In this document: positions 1-9,039 of the stretch, in pieces
Numbering within the stretch: the first letter of the stretch is position 1
Layout of the letters: each line of letters opens with the position of its first letter
Assembly (NCBI GenBank): GCA_028284925.1
Contig: JANQQT010000169.1
Coordinates: 1 to 34,648, forward strand
Direction: 5' to 3'
Source: Phycisphaeraceae bacterium
GTDB lineage: Bacteria > Planctomycetota > Phycisphaerae > Phycisphaerales > Zrk34
Length of the DNA: 34,648 nt
Program-made: the position numbers and the translations under genes
The notes under the pieces: model-generated
What the model was told of the DNA's origin: nothing
Seen by the model: the letters and a program-made list of their open reading frames with translations, nothing else
Database searches by the model: none

Positions 1-2492
1 ATATACACATGCCCGCCCCCCGCGACGATTCCATTATGGATAAACCCATGCAGAGCCGGTTGGGTCCATAGTAGCTTCTTCGTGCGACGGTCGTAGGCAA
101 CCAGGCCCGCTGAGGCCGACACATCCAACACAGACTTCCTGATCGAACTGTCCCTCTTGGAAAAATTCGCAAAACCGAATCCGCCCAGCAGGATATCGCC
201 GTAGACCGCGATAAATCCCCATTTCGGAGGTGTCGCGGAGCCATTGCCCGGTGGGAGTTTTATGACGTCAATCCTTTTACCTGTAGCGGCATCCAAAATA
301 ACACACTCAGACCCAACCGCGATATACACGCGATTTTCGGTAAGGACGTAATTGGATCCGCGTGCATTGGCGCCAGGGATATGCTTCTGGTTGTAGGCAG
401 TCGAAAGGGGCGTGTAGGCATAACTCTTATCATAATAAATGCCGTAGGTTTCGAGGTCTTTAAATTTGGTTGTCCACAACACCCGACCCGTGTATACATC
501 ACGAGCCGTGAAGCTGTTCATACCTTCAAGCACCATGCGGCCGTTGACAACTTGCTCCGGCGGGCCGTGCCCGTGGCGGGGGAGGACATCATCGTGCGAG
601 TTTCCGCCAAACCAGAGAAGGCCCAACGGAAGTCGGACGCGTGTATCGTTGGATTTGACCGTGTTGGCAACATCGCCGTGCTGATGGGTCCAATCGGCAG
701 CGCCGGGCAGCCGACCGGATCGCACGAAGAACGTACCGGATGCGCCGCGTTTGACCTTCCAGGTTCCTTTGTCCTTCTCTACAAACGATGCGAAATGCTT
801 GAGGATTCGATCCGATTGCGGACCGGGGATGTACAGCGTGCCCCCATAGGGACGCACGGAATTGGCGGTGAAACGAACGGTTGTGGGATTGGCAAAATCC
901 GAAAGAAAGGACTTACCGATAAGGATGAGGTGAGCAACGTAGTGGGGTGCGAGATAAGAGGTGGGTGTACCTTCGTGTAGGGTGATGCGCGTGCCGTAGA
1001 GGCCGGCGTCATCCAGTTTTTTGCGTAATGATTGGATTTTCGCAGGATCTGGATCGACGGCCACGATGTGTATTTTTGAATGCTGGGCAATGGCGGTGAT
1101 AAGAGAACCATCGTCAATGCCATATGCCAACGCGTAACCGGAAGTGTCTTTGACGCCTGCCAGGATGGACCTGGCAACTATCTCAGTATCGGTATCCACA
1201 GGTAGGGTCGATTTTTTCTTTACCATCACGCTAGGCGCAACCGCTTTAGGACCAAACGCGAGGATATCACCCTCGAGAGTTACGGCGTACAGATGATCCG
1301 ATGCAGCCAGAAGACGAAGGACGGTCCCCTTGACGGGAATTTTCCATGCGATAGAAGGTATGCCCGAAGCGTCAACGGGCAAGTTAATGGCCGTGATGTG
1401 GGTCTTACCCGCTGCATAAATGGTTGAACCAGCCTTGATAATGTCACCTGAACCATCAGCGGGAATGGTCAGTGAAGACTTGCCGGCAGAGTTGGTGATA
1501 ACGACTTGTGAATTTCCTTTTCGCCCCACCCAGGTAATCATGCGATCGCCATCGAGGACGGGTTCGTTGACCACAAGTCTGGTGGCGCCCCCGGATTTCA
1601 GATCGTGCGCCCTTACACCTCGATATCGCGTGTGGACAAAGAACTGCTTGTCGTTGGCAATGACGAATGAGCCGCCTGTACCTTTGCCGCCGATCCTGAA
1701 GTGGAGTTGCCTGCCGGTCTTGCGGTCAAAGACGGCTGCCGTGGATCGCCCGCCGGGGACGACGAGATAGTCTTTGGTAGCTCCGAGCGTACCCTGAGGT
1801 CCAACGCCTGCGAACGAAGGCGTGGAATGTGGTTGCTTAATGTAATCCGCAGACGTTCCATCGTTCACCCAAATCTTCTTACCGGTTTTCGCATCCAGTG
1901 CGTAGATGAACGTCCCCATGAAGGGCCAAATGGAGGCGGCAAAGTAGACGGTGTTATCGCGGACGACCGGCCCCCCGCGCGCGGGCCAGGCGGAGATGAT
2001 GCGACGATTGCCCAGGGCCTTGCGTGCATAGGGCGCTCCCCGGAATTTCCACTTGAGCTTGCCGGATTCGGCATGAATGGCATACAGGTAACCATCATCC
2101 GAAACGATGAAGACGGTGTCGTTCCAGCAAGCCGCCGGAAAGCGAACGGGGCCATCCGTATAAAAACGCCAGAGTTCCTTCCCGGTCGTCGCATCGAGCG
2201 CCAGCAACTTGTCAGAGTCATTGAAATTGATGAACAGACGCCCATCCTTGGCCACGGGTTCGAATAGTTTGTCATAGGGCATCAGGTCATGATTCAGCGG
2301 GTCATCCCAGACCTGATCTCTTTTGGAAAACTTCCACGTCCAGACATGGTGAAGCTTTTTGGGAAGGGTGTGTGGCGAGGAGGCGGTATGGCCCGGCGTT
2401 GCGCGCCAGAGGGGCCAATCACCGGCGAACGCCGATTGGGCAGATGTCAGGAGCGTGGCGATGGCAGCGATAAGAAAAAAATGATTTTTCAT
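1..2492 (-). CDS. Exported PQQ-like beta-propeller protein with internal methyltransferase-like segment (3' end outside window)
   Basis: Reading leftward from an ATG at 2492, the frame stays open for 830 codons to the window edge, so the C-terminus is missing. The N-terminus is a signal peptide (MKNHFFLIAAIATLLTSAQS, then AFA). Propeller blades show the alternating pattern of PQQ/BamB-type repeats: LLALDATTGKELWRF, YLYAIHAESGKLKW, FIYALDAKTGKKIW. A middle segment (about residues 435-510) looks different: ALAYGIDDGSLITAIAQH, then IVAVDPDPAKIQSLRKKL, a glycine-containing loop plus an acidic strand end as in class I SAM methyltransferases. Propeller repeats then resume (SFTARDVYTGRVLWTT). The role is unknown; a periplasmic or surface protein is likely. 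No clear Shine-Dalgarno precedes the start. Transcribed divergently from the isomerase gene at 2656. Confident in the propeller, moderately so in the methyltransferase-like identity. Confidence 0.85.
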   Translation of the reverse strand, partial: MKNHFFLIAAIATLLTSAQSAFAGDWPLWRATPGHTASSPHTLPKKLHHVWTWKFSKRDQVWDDPLNHDLMPYDKLFEPVAKDGRLFINFNDSDKLLALDATTGKELWRFYTDGPVRFPAACWNDTVFIVSDDGYLYAIHAESGKLKWKFRGAPYARKALGNRRIISAWPARGGPVVRDNTVYFAASIWPFMGTFIYALDAKTGKKIWVNDGTSADYIKQPHSTPSFAGVGPQGTLGATKDYLVVPGGRSTAAVFDRKTGRQLHFRIGGKGTGGSFVIANDKQFFVHTRYRGVRAHDLKSGGATRLVVNEPVLDGDRMITWVGRKGNSQVVITNSAGKSSLTIPADGSGDIIKAGSTIYAAGKTHITAINLPVDASGIPSIAWKIPVKGTVLRLLAASDHLYAVTLEGDILAFGPKAVAPSVMVKKKSTLPVDTDTEIVARSILAGVKDTSGYALAYGIDDGSLITAIAQHSKIHIVAVDPDPAKIQSLRKKLDDAGLYGTRITLHEGTPTSYLAPHYVAHLILIGKSFLSDFANPTTVRFTANSVRPYGGTLYIPGPQSDRILKHFASFVEKDKGTWKVKRGASGTFFVRSGRLPGAADWTHQHGDVANTVKSNDTRVRLPLGLLWFGGNSHDDVLPRHGHGPPEQVVNGRMVLEGMNSFTARDVYTGRVLWTTKFKDLETYGIYYDKSYAYTPLSTAYNQKHIPGANARGSNYVLTENRVYIAVGSECVILDAATGKRIDVIKLPPGNGSATPPKWGFIAVYGDILLGGFGFANFSKRDSSIRKSVLDVSASAGLVAYDRRTKKLLWTQPALHGFIHNGIVAGGGHVY

Positions 2493-2655
2493 GCTATACC
2501 GTTTTGTCGTGGTTTGGATTTGCGGGGCGTGCCGAAATTCGACCGCGATTGGTCACCCTTATTATAGCCCACAACAGGTGCTATGAGCGGAAGATGTGGA
2601 ATCCTGTGTTTGAGTGAGCAATACTCGTGTTCCATGAAGAAAGGACAAGGAATTC

Positions 2656-3474
2656 ATGATTAAGTCGAGTGTAACGGTGAGTCTGGTGGATGAGGCACGC
2701 GGCGGGCCGTTTGTTTATTGGGACGACCTGGCGGCAGCTTGTGGGAAGGCAAAGGGATTGGGGTATGACGCGATCGAACTCTTTGCCCCAGGAGCAAACG
2801 CGGTCGACAAGGGGGAATTGAAAGGTCTTCTGGAAGAGCATGGCCTGGAACTGGCCGCAGTCGGAACCGGCGCGGGTATGGTGATTCATGGGCTATCTCT
2901 GACAAGCGGCAGTGCGAGTGAACGAGAAAGGGCGCGCGGGTTTGTCAAAGAAATGATCGACTACGGAGGTGAGTTCGGGGCCAGCGCAATTATCGGCTCA
3001 ATGCAGGGCAGACATGGCAGCGAGGTAAGCCCGGATCAGGCCATGGGATATCTGAAGGAGGCTCTGGTGGATCTTGGTCATCATGCCAAGGCTTATGATA
3101 TGCCTCTTATTTATGAGCCTCTGAACCGCTATGAGACTAATCTGATCAATCGGATGGGGGATGGCGCTGCACTTTGCGAATCGCTGGGCGAAGGAGCAAA
3201 TGTCGTGCTGCTGGCCGATCTTTTCCACATGAATATTGAGGAAACCACGGTTGCAGATGGCGTTCGCGATGGCGGCAAATGGATCGGGCATGTGCACTTC
3301 GTAGATTCCAACAGAAGACCGGTGGGGCTGGGCCATACGGATTTTGGACCGATTGTCGAGGCGTTGAAGGATATTGGGTACGACGGTTATGCCAGTGCCG
3401 AGGCGTTCGCGTATCCGGACAGCGATGAGGCCGCACGACTGACGATGGAGGGATATCGTCGCTGGTTCGGCTAA
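2656..3474 (+). CDS. Sugar isomerase/epimerase, hydroxypyruvate isomerase-like TIM barrel
   Basis: A 272-residue protein of the xylose-isomerase-like TIM-barrel superfamily (AP_endonuc_2 fold). Metal-ligand positions typical of hydroxypyruvate isomerase and ketose 3-epimerases are visible: Glu154 in IYEPLNRYET, Asp188 and His191 in LLADLFHMNIEE, His214 in GHVHFVDSNR, and Glu249 in ASAEAF near the C-terminus. Such enzymes interconvert small keto and aldo sugars through a divalent-metal enediolate mechanism in the cytoplasm; no signal peptide is present. AAGGA lies a few bases before the ATG, supporting this start. The gene stands alone, divergent from the propeller gene. Substrate cannot be assigned: hydroxypyruvate isomerase, tagatose/psicose epimerase or an inositol-pathway enzyme are all possible. 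Confidence 0.88.
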   Translation: MIKSSVTVSLVDEARGGPFVYWDDLAAACGKAKGLGYDAIELFAPGANAVDKGELKGLLEEHGLELAAVGTGAGMVIHGLSLTSGSASERERARGFVKEMIDYGGEFGASAIIGSMQGRHGSEVSPDQAMGYLKEALVDLGHHAKAYDMPLIYEPLNRYETNLINRMGDGAALCESLGEGANVVLLADLFHMNIEETTVADGVRDGGKWIGHVHFVDSNRRPVGLGHTDFGPIVEALKDIGYDGYASAEAFAYPDSDEAARLTMEGYRRWFG

Positions 3475-3695
3475 ATCGATGATTTTGGGTGTTTTGGCGT
3501 GAACGCACGGCAGATTTCGACGTAAAATGTACGTGGACTTATGAAGCAAAAGGGCCAATAATATGGGTTCATTGGCGGGTTGGCTAATCCGGGGGAGGCG
3601 ACACGAATTTTGGCCGACATGAAGGGATGAAAGGTCACACCGTTTTTTGGAATGCAAGAACCTAGAAGATCCTGTAATCAGAAGGGATTTCAGTC

Positions 3696-6311
3696 ATGAG
3701 TAGCTCGAACGAAGGCGGCGGCGGCGGGGCATTATTTGTGATCATGCTTGGGGCAGCAATTATCGTCGTAGGCGCGGTCCTTTTCATCAACGTCGAAAAT
3801 GAGCCTGCGGATGACCCTGCCAAGAAAGACGGTGAAGTTGCGCAACGCAATAAGCCTGGAAACGATGGCGACAAAAAAGATGAGAGTAAGAAGGACGGGG
3901 ATAAGAAGGTTGGGGATAAGAATAGCCCGACAGGGAATGGCGATAAGACAAATGTTAATTCAGGAGATGGAAAGGTCGAGTGGGCGCCGGTGGAGGTTGC
4001 ATTGCCGTTTGCCGCATTCCCCGGGACACCCAAGGAAGTACCGAAGGGATTAAAGATCAATAAGAAAATGCTGGGCAAGAAGCGGCCGCAACTAATGGCG
4101 CCGAAAGGATCCATGGTCTTGTCCGAACGGAAAAAGGTAACTTCCAGTGACAAAGAAATCTTCATTGGCGAGCTTTCGATGGTGACCGATGGAGATAAGG
4201 AAGCTGACAGCAGCACCTTTGTGGAATTGCGTGACGGCCCACAGTGGGTTCAGATCGATCTTGAAAAGTCGCACGAAATCATGGCGGTCTTTATGTGGCA
4301 TAACCACATGGATGCACGTGTGTACCGTGATGTGGTCGTGCAGGTAAGTGATGATCCGGAATTCAAGAAGAACGTGACGACTATTTTTAATAACGATCAC
4401 GACAATTCCCTGAAATTCGGCAAGGGTGATGATTACGAATATTTTGAATCGGATGAAGGCGGGCTGGCCGTTGCGTTTGACAGGAGAACCGGAAAGGGCG
4501 TCAAGGCAAGGTATGTACGTTGCTGGTCCAACGGGTCAACGGATAACGACCAGAATCACTACAACGAAGTAGAAGTATGGGGGCTTCCCGGCGGCGAAAC
4601 AGGCGCGGTGGTAAAGAAGAACGGTGGGAATGACGTTAAAAAAACCACTTCCACGAAAACGATAGAGCTGGCGGAGTTGCCTGTGGAGCTGCCGAACCCG
4701 GCCTTTGCGGGAACGCCTAAGGAAGTGCCGAAAGGCGTCCGAATTGACAAGAGGCGTCACGGCAAGAAACGCGGAAAGATCATGGCGCCGAAGGGGTTGA
4801 AGAATGTTTCATTTGAGAAGCCGGTGACGTCCAGTGATACAAACATCTTCATTGGTGAAATTGAATTTGTGACCGACGGCGAGAAAGACCCGCTGGATAG
4901 TACGTTTGTCGAATTGGCGCCCGGGAAGCAATGGGTACAGGTTGATCTGGAAGCTGAACATGAAATCGGCGTGATTATGGTGTGGCACTACCACCTGGAG
5001 CCACGCGTGTATCGCGATATGGTGGTGGAGATCTCCAACGACAAGGATTTCATTAAGGGTGTGACGGTGGTCTACAACAATGACCACGATAACTCTCTCG
5101 GCAAGGGGGCCGGCAAGGACTATGAGTATTTTGAGTCCGAGGAAGGCGAAGCCGTGATGGTGTTTGATGCCAAGACAGGAAAGGGAAGAAAAGCACGCTA
5201 TGTGCGTGTGTACTCCAAGGGTTCGACGGAGAACGATGCAAACCACTTCACGGAGGTGGAAGTCTGGGCTATGCCCAACGGGAAGAGCGGCGAAAAAGGA
5301 GCAAAGGGTGAGAAAGGCTCGAAGGGAGAGAAGAAAACCGGTAAGAACGATAAGACTGACGACAAAGGTAAAGGTAAAGGTAAGGGCAAAAAGGTTGCAC
5401 TGGTTCCCTTGCCTGTGGAATTGCCGAATCCGGCTTTTGCAGGAACTCCCAAGGAGATTCCAAAAGGCATTCGGATTGACAAGAAACGTCACGGTAAGAA
5501 GCGCGGCAAGATCATGGCGCCCAAGGGCCTGAAGAATGTCGCGTTTGAGAAGCCAGTCACTTCAAGCGACGACAATATCTTTATCGGTGAAATCGAGTTT
5601 GTGACGGATGGCGAAAAAGACCCGCTGGACAGTACCTTCGTGGAATTGGCGCCGGGGAAGCAATGGGTGCAGATCGATCTGAAGAAAGAATTTGAGATCG
5701 GGGTGATTCTGGTGTGGCACTATCACTCGGACCCGCGTGTCTATCGCGATGTGGTGATTCAAATTTCCAACGATAAAAATTTCAAGAAGGGTGTCGTGAC
5801 GGTTTACAACAACGATCACGACAACTCATCCAAGTTTGGCGTCGGGAAGAATTACGAGTACTTCGAATCGGAGGAAGGCGAGGCGGTTAAGGTCTTCAAT
5901 GAAAAGACAGGGATTGGAAAGAAGGCACGCTATGTCAGGCTTTACTCCAACGGTTCGACGGAAAATGATTCGAATCATGTGACAGAGGTTGAAGTCTGGG
6001 CCAAGCCCGTGACCAAGGGGAAGAAGGGTGAAAAAGGGGCGAAAGGCGCCAAGGGGGAAGGCCGGAAAGTTTCGAAGAAGGAAAAAGGCAAGACCCGCAA
6101 AGTCAAACTCGCCCCCCTGCCTCTGGAACTTCCTGACCCTGCCTTCGTGGGAACGCCCAAAGCCATACCGAAAGGCGTGAGAATTGATAAGAAACGCCAT
6201 GGAAAGAAGCGGGGCAAGATCATGGCGCCGAAGGGCTTGAAAATGTTGCGGCGGGCAAGTCGGTCACTTCAAGCGATACCAATATCTTTATCGGCGAGAT
6301 CGATTACGTAA
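3696..6311 (+). CDS. Membrane-anchored protein with tandem discoidin-like repeats and collagen-like spacers (frameshifted near its 3' end)
   Basis: As it reads, 871 residues. A single N-terminal membrane helix (about residues 11-31) is followed by a charged Lys/Asp/Gly stretch and then long repeats of about 205 residues (from residues 97, 324 and about 569, with a fourth beginning near 804). Each repeat starts ELPNPAFAGTPKEVPKG or a variant, contains VTSSD, a QW-VQIDL strand and WHYH..PRVYRDV, and ends ARYVRLYSNGS..ND.NH..EVEVW, the pattern of F5/8 type C (discoidin) domains common in planctomycetes. Repeats 2 and 3 are far closer to each other than to repeat 1. Spacers hold Gly-X-Lys triplets (GEKGAKGEKGSKGEKK). 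GAAGGG sits before the ATG. In repeat 4 the frame shifts near 6240, so the last 25 or so residues are out of frame. A carbohydrate- or matrix-binding surface role is inferred. Confidence 0.85.
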   Translation: MSSSNEGGGGGALFVIMLGAAIIVVGAVLFINVENEPADDPAKKDGEVAQRNKPGNDGDKKDESKKDGDKKVGDKNSPTGNGDKTNVNSGDGKVEWAPVEVALPFAAFPGTPKEVPKGLKINKKMLGKKRPQLMAPKGSMVLSERKKVTSSDKEIFIGELSMVTDGDKEADSSTFVELRDGPQWVQIDLEKSHEIMAVFMWHNHMDARVYRDVVVQVSDDPEFKKNVTTIFNNDHDNSLKFGKGDDYEYFESDEGGLAVAFDRRTGKGVKARYVRCWSNGSTDNDQNHYNEVEVWGLPGGETGAVVKKNGGNDVKKTTSTKTIELAELPVELPNPAFAGTPKEVPKGVRIDKRRHGKKRGKIMAPKGLKNVSFEKPVTSSDTNIFIGEIEFVTDGEKDPLDSTFVELAPGKQWVQVDLEAEHEIGVIMVWHYHLEPRVYRDMVVEISNDKDFIKGVTVVYNNDHDNSLGKGAGKDYEYFESEEGEAVMVFDAKTGKGRKARYVRVYSKGSTENDANHFTEVEVWAMPNGKSGEKGAKGEKGSKGEKKTGKNDKTDDKGKGKGKGKKVALVPLPVELPNPAFAGTPKEIPKGIRIDKKRHGKKRGKIMAPKGLKNVAFEKPVTSSDDNIFIGEIEFVTDGEKDPLDSTFVELAPGKQWVQIDLKKEFEIGVILVWHYHSDPRVYRDVVIQISNDKNFKKGVVTVYNNDHDNSSKFGVGKNYEYFESEEGEAVKVFNEKTGIGKKARYVRLYSNGSTENDSNHVTEVEVWAKPVTKGKKGEKGAKGAKGEGRKVSKKEKGKTRKVKLAPLPLELPDPAFVGTPKAIPKGVRIDKKRHGKKRGKIMAPKGLKMLRRASRSLQAIPISLSARSIT

Positions 6312-6729
6312 CCAATGGGGAGAAAGAAGCTTATGACGGGCAATGGGTGGAACTGGCATACGGCAAGCAATGGATTCAAATTGACTTGGCGGCAGAGCAT
6401 GAAATTGGCGTCATCATGGTGTGGCATTATCACATGGACCCGCGTGTGTATCGGGATGTGGTCATTCAGATTTCCAATGACAAGAACTTCAAGAAAGGCG
6501 TGACCACGGTCTATAACAACGATCACGATAACTCCTTGAAGTTTGGCGCTGGTAAGAATTACGAATATTTCGAGTCGGAAGAAGGTGAAGCCGCGATCGT
6601 ATTTAACCCGAAGACGGGGAAAGGGAAAATGGCTCGATATGTAAGGCTGTATTCCAATGGTTCGACGGAGAATGACCAGAATCATTACTCGGAGGTAGAG
6701 GTCTGGGCGAAACCGAAGGGTAAGAAGTA
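3984..6729 (+). repeat. Four tandem copies of a discoidin-like repeat of about 620 bases
   Basis: Copies lie at about 3984-4599, 4665-5280, 5400-6006 and 6106-6729, separated by Lys/Gly-rich spacers of different length. Copies 2, 3 and 4 share long near-identical stretches at the protein level (for example RIDKKRHGKKRGKIMAPKGL) and clear DNA similarity, while copy 1 is more diverged. This suggests amplification of an internal copy after an older duplication. Confidence 0.85.
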
Positions 6730-6730
6730 A
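6242..6730 (+). pseudogene. Remainder of the fourth discoidin-like repeat, out of frame with the gene at 3696
   Basis: The continuation of the repeat protein in another frame. Compared with repeats 2 and 3 (TTGAAGAATGTT or the like), this copy reads TTGAAAATGTT near 6238-6248: one G is missing. If it is restored, the protein continues NVAAGKSVTSSDTNIFIGEI and ends EVEVWAKPKGKK at 6730, completing a full fourth repeat of normal length. The downstream frame is intact over about 160 codons with all repeat motifs (VWHYHMDPRVYRD, NNDHDNSLKFG, YSNGSTENDQNH). Either the mutation is very recent, or this is a sequencing/assembly error and the true gene runs 3696-6730 (about 1,011 residues). Independent translation from the ATG at 6347 is possible in principle, but no ribosome-binding site was noted. 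Confidence 0.8.
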
Positions 6731-6991
6731 ACACATATTCCTAAGGGACACATGTCATTCAAAGTGGGCGTGGGGTGTTTGTTATGCGCCGTGAAGGTAG
6801 CTTGAAGTTGGATTTATGCCGGATATTCGAGCATAAGACGGCGTTTTGGGTGTAAAATGCTGAGTGTGCATTGGGAAGGGTCGCATGCCGACCGATAATG
6901 GATATATTCCGAATCGACACGGGGTGAGAGAATTAATCCTTAAAGCGTGGTGATGGATGACACTCGGGCGGGTTTGGGGAAGGCCATTGCG

Positions 6992-8986
6992 ATGAAAGTA
7001 TTAAAGCTGATTCTGTTTCTGGCAGTCGGAGCAAGCGTTGTGATCGGCGGCTATTGGCTACGTTATCCGCAAGGAGCCAACGAAACAGCAGGTGTGAAGG
7101 TCGAAGAGGTTCTAGGCGTAAAGGGCGTGAAGTGGGATGTCTCCATCAGCGCTCGAGCAATGCACAGCGATGAGGCGGTGAATGCCCGAAAGTTCTCGGC
7201 ACTGCTGGAAGAGGGCAATTACAAGTATGATCCCAAACACTTCCACGGGCCGGCATTACCCTATGCAACACTGGGATATGCGAAAGCAAAGAATATTGAC
7301 AAGTATGTAGATACGGATGAAGCATTTTATCGGGAAGTTATTCTGCTTTTCGGAATGACGTTGATCGTGTTGACATTGCTGGCGGCGATGGGATTGGGGT
7401 TGGGGGCGGCGTTAGCAGCAGCAGTATTGTGTGCCGTGTCACCTGCGATGGTTTTTTTCAGTCAGTACCACATTCACGAAATGTTGCTGGTGGTGTTTAC
7501 CTTTGGGGCAATCCTATTCGGCCTGGCCTACGCCAAACATCGATTTGCAGGTTGGGCGATTGGGTGCGGTGTATGCCTCGGACTAATGCACGCCACGAAG
7601 GAAACAGGTGTGATTGCCGGTGGATGCATGTTGCTGGCGCTCGCGGTTTCCGCAATAGTGCCGGTTCGGTGGAAACGACCCAAGTACGTCGGGATAGAGG
7701 ATGAGGATTGGGAGGAACGTGAAGCCGAAGCCAAGGCTCAGGTGGAAAACGCAGAACAGAAGAAGGTCAACTGGTGGCACATGAACTGGGGATTCCTGTC
7801 AGCGGTGGTGGTGGTCGTGGTGCTTTTTTCGAGTTTCTTCACGAACTGGGGCGGTGTGGTGGATTCAGTCACGACCTACAAGGTTTATCTGGAACGTGCA
7901 AAGGGTGAAGGGGATTCAAAACTTTTTCCCATCCATACCCACGAAACCTGGTGGTACATGAACTTGCTATGGGAGTACCCCGAAGCCCCCCCGCTACCAA
8001 AAGCCAAGCCCGGTAAAGCTGATTCAAAAGGCACGGCTGCGAAGAAAAAGCCGACCCGCATTTTTTTCAGCGAGAAACTCATTCTGATCCTTGCCGGCAT
8101 TGGCGGGTTGTTCGGCCTAACCGGAATCGGAATACGAGAAAAACACCGAAGATTCAGCCGCTTCATGGTCTTGTATACCGGCCTGATGATATTGGTGTAT
8201 TCGTTCATACCCTACAAAACCCCCTGGACAATGCTTAGCTTCCTGCACGGCATGATTGTCGTCGCAGGTATCGGTGTCGGTGTGATCGGCGGACTCTTGT
8301 TGCGATGGCGATGGGCGTGGATCAAGGGAGGACTGGCGATTGGTGTAGGTGTCACCCTCGCGCTGGCAAGCGGTGCCGGCGGGTATGCACTTTGGGATGG
8401 TTGGTGGGATCGCGTACTCGACGCAATCGGCCGGGTCGAGGGATGGATGATTGGCGTAGCCGCTATTAGCGTCACCGGATTGCTTGCGCTGGATCTGATT
8501 ATTCGAAGAAATGGAATTGCAGGCTCCGTCGCATGGCTGGCCGCAATACTCGCCTTAGGCCTGGGGGCCTATGAACTCGGTCGGCAGGCGTGGTTGGGAA
8601 GTTACCATCCGGCATACCTAATTGAAAGTCGCAACCCTTATGTTTACGCCCATTCGACGCCGGATGTGAAGAGATATTCGACGCACATCAAAGCGGTCGA
8701 GAAAATCATGGGTGATGAAGAGGTCACCATCTGGATTTTCGATCCGGGCATCATAGAGCCGCTCCCGTTTTACTTGAGAAACTATCCTGTGAAGTACTTT
8801 CCGAAGGGCTTTCCATCAGAAGTGACCGCTGCGTTTCTAATCGTTGAACCGGATGCGATATCCAACGAGGAATACGAAAAGCTGACCGAGAAGTACACGG
8901 ATCAGCGCATGGGGATTCGACCGCAGGATTATCGCCTGTTGTTTACCAGGCAGGACCTGTTTGAGAAGTGGGTTGAAACCCAGTAA
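6992..8986 (+). CDS. Multi-pass membrane glycosyltransferase of the TIGR03663 / Agl23-like (GT-C, PMT-related) family
   Basis: About 664 residues from the ATG at 6992, which follows GGGGAAGG at good spacing; an upstream ATG at 6953 or GTG at 6947 is also in frame but lacks such a site. The N-terminus (MKVLKLILFLAVGASVVIGG) is a membrane helix. The first outer loop holds MHSDEAVNARKF, with the Asp-Glu of GT-C enzymes, followed by YKYDPKHFHGPALPY, which matches the family's 'DEA...YDP..HGP' signature. Many further hydrophobic helices follow, with a soluble loop in the middle (about residues 230-265) and a C-terminal domain after about 540. Such proteins are thought to transfer sugars from lipid carriers on the outer face of the membrane. 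The next gene starts 53 bases downstream. The donor and acceptor are unknown. Confidence 0.85.
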   Translation: MKVLKLILFLAVGASVVIGGYWLRYPQGANETAGVKVEEVLGVKGVKWDVSISARAMHSDEAVNARKFSALLEEGNYKYDPKHFHGPALPYATLGYAKAKNIDKYVDTDEAFYREVILLFGMTLIVLTLLAAMGLGLGAALAAAVLCAVSPAMVFFSQYHIHEMLLVVFTFGAILFGLAYAKHRFAGWAIGCGVCLGLMHATKETGVIAGGCMLLALAVSAIVPVRWKRPKYVGIEDEDWEEREAEAKAQVENAEQKKVNWWHMNWGFLSAVVVVVVLFSSFFTNWGGVVDSVTTYKVYLERAKGEGDSKLFPIHTHETWWYMNLLWEYPEAPPLPKAKPGKADSKGTAAKKKPTRIFFSEKLILILAGIGGLFGLTGIGIREKHRRFSRFMVLYTGLMILVYSFIPYKTPWTMLSFLHGMIVVAGIGVGVIGGLLLRWRWAWIKGGLAIGVGVTLALASGAGGYALWDGWWDRVLDAIGRVEGWMIGVAAISVTGLLALDLIIRRNGIAGSVAWLAAILALGLGAYELGRQAWLGSYHPAYLIESRNPYVYAHSTPDVKRYSTHIKAVEKIMGDEEVTIWIFDPGIIEPLPFYLRNYPVKYFPKGFPSEVTAAFLIVEPDAISNEEYEKLTEKYTDQRMGIRPQDYRLLFTRQDLFEKWVETQ

Positions 8987-9039
8987 TCGGGATGAGTAGT
9001 ACGGTTGTTTGCAGACGGCGACGGTGATATGTTGGGTGC

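Noticed and set aside
381-980. Plus-strand open frame of 199 codons
   Set aside because: The minus-strand propeller protein fully explains this region with signal peptide and repeats.
3523-6858. TAAAAT boxes at 3523-3528 and 6853-6858 as a shared promoter class
   Set aside because: Both lie upstream of plus-strand genes, but no common -35 or flanking sequence supports a shared promoter.
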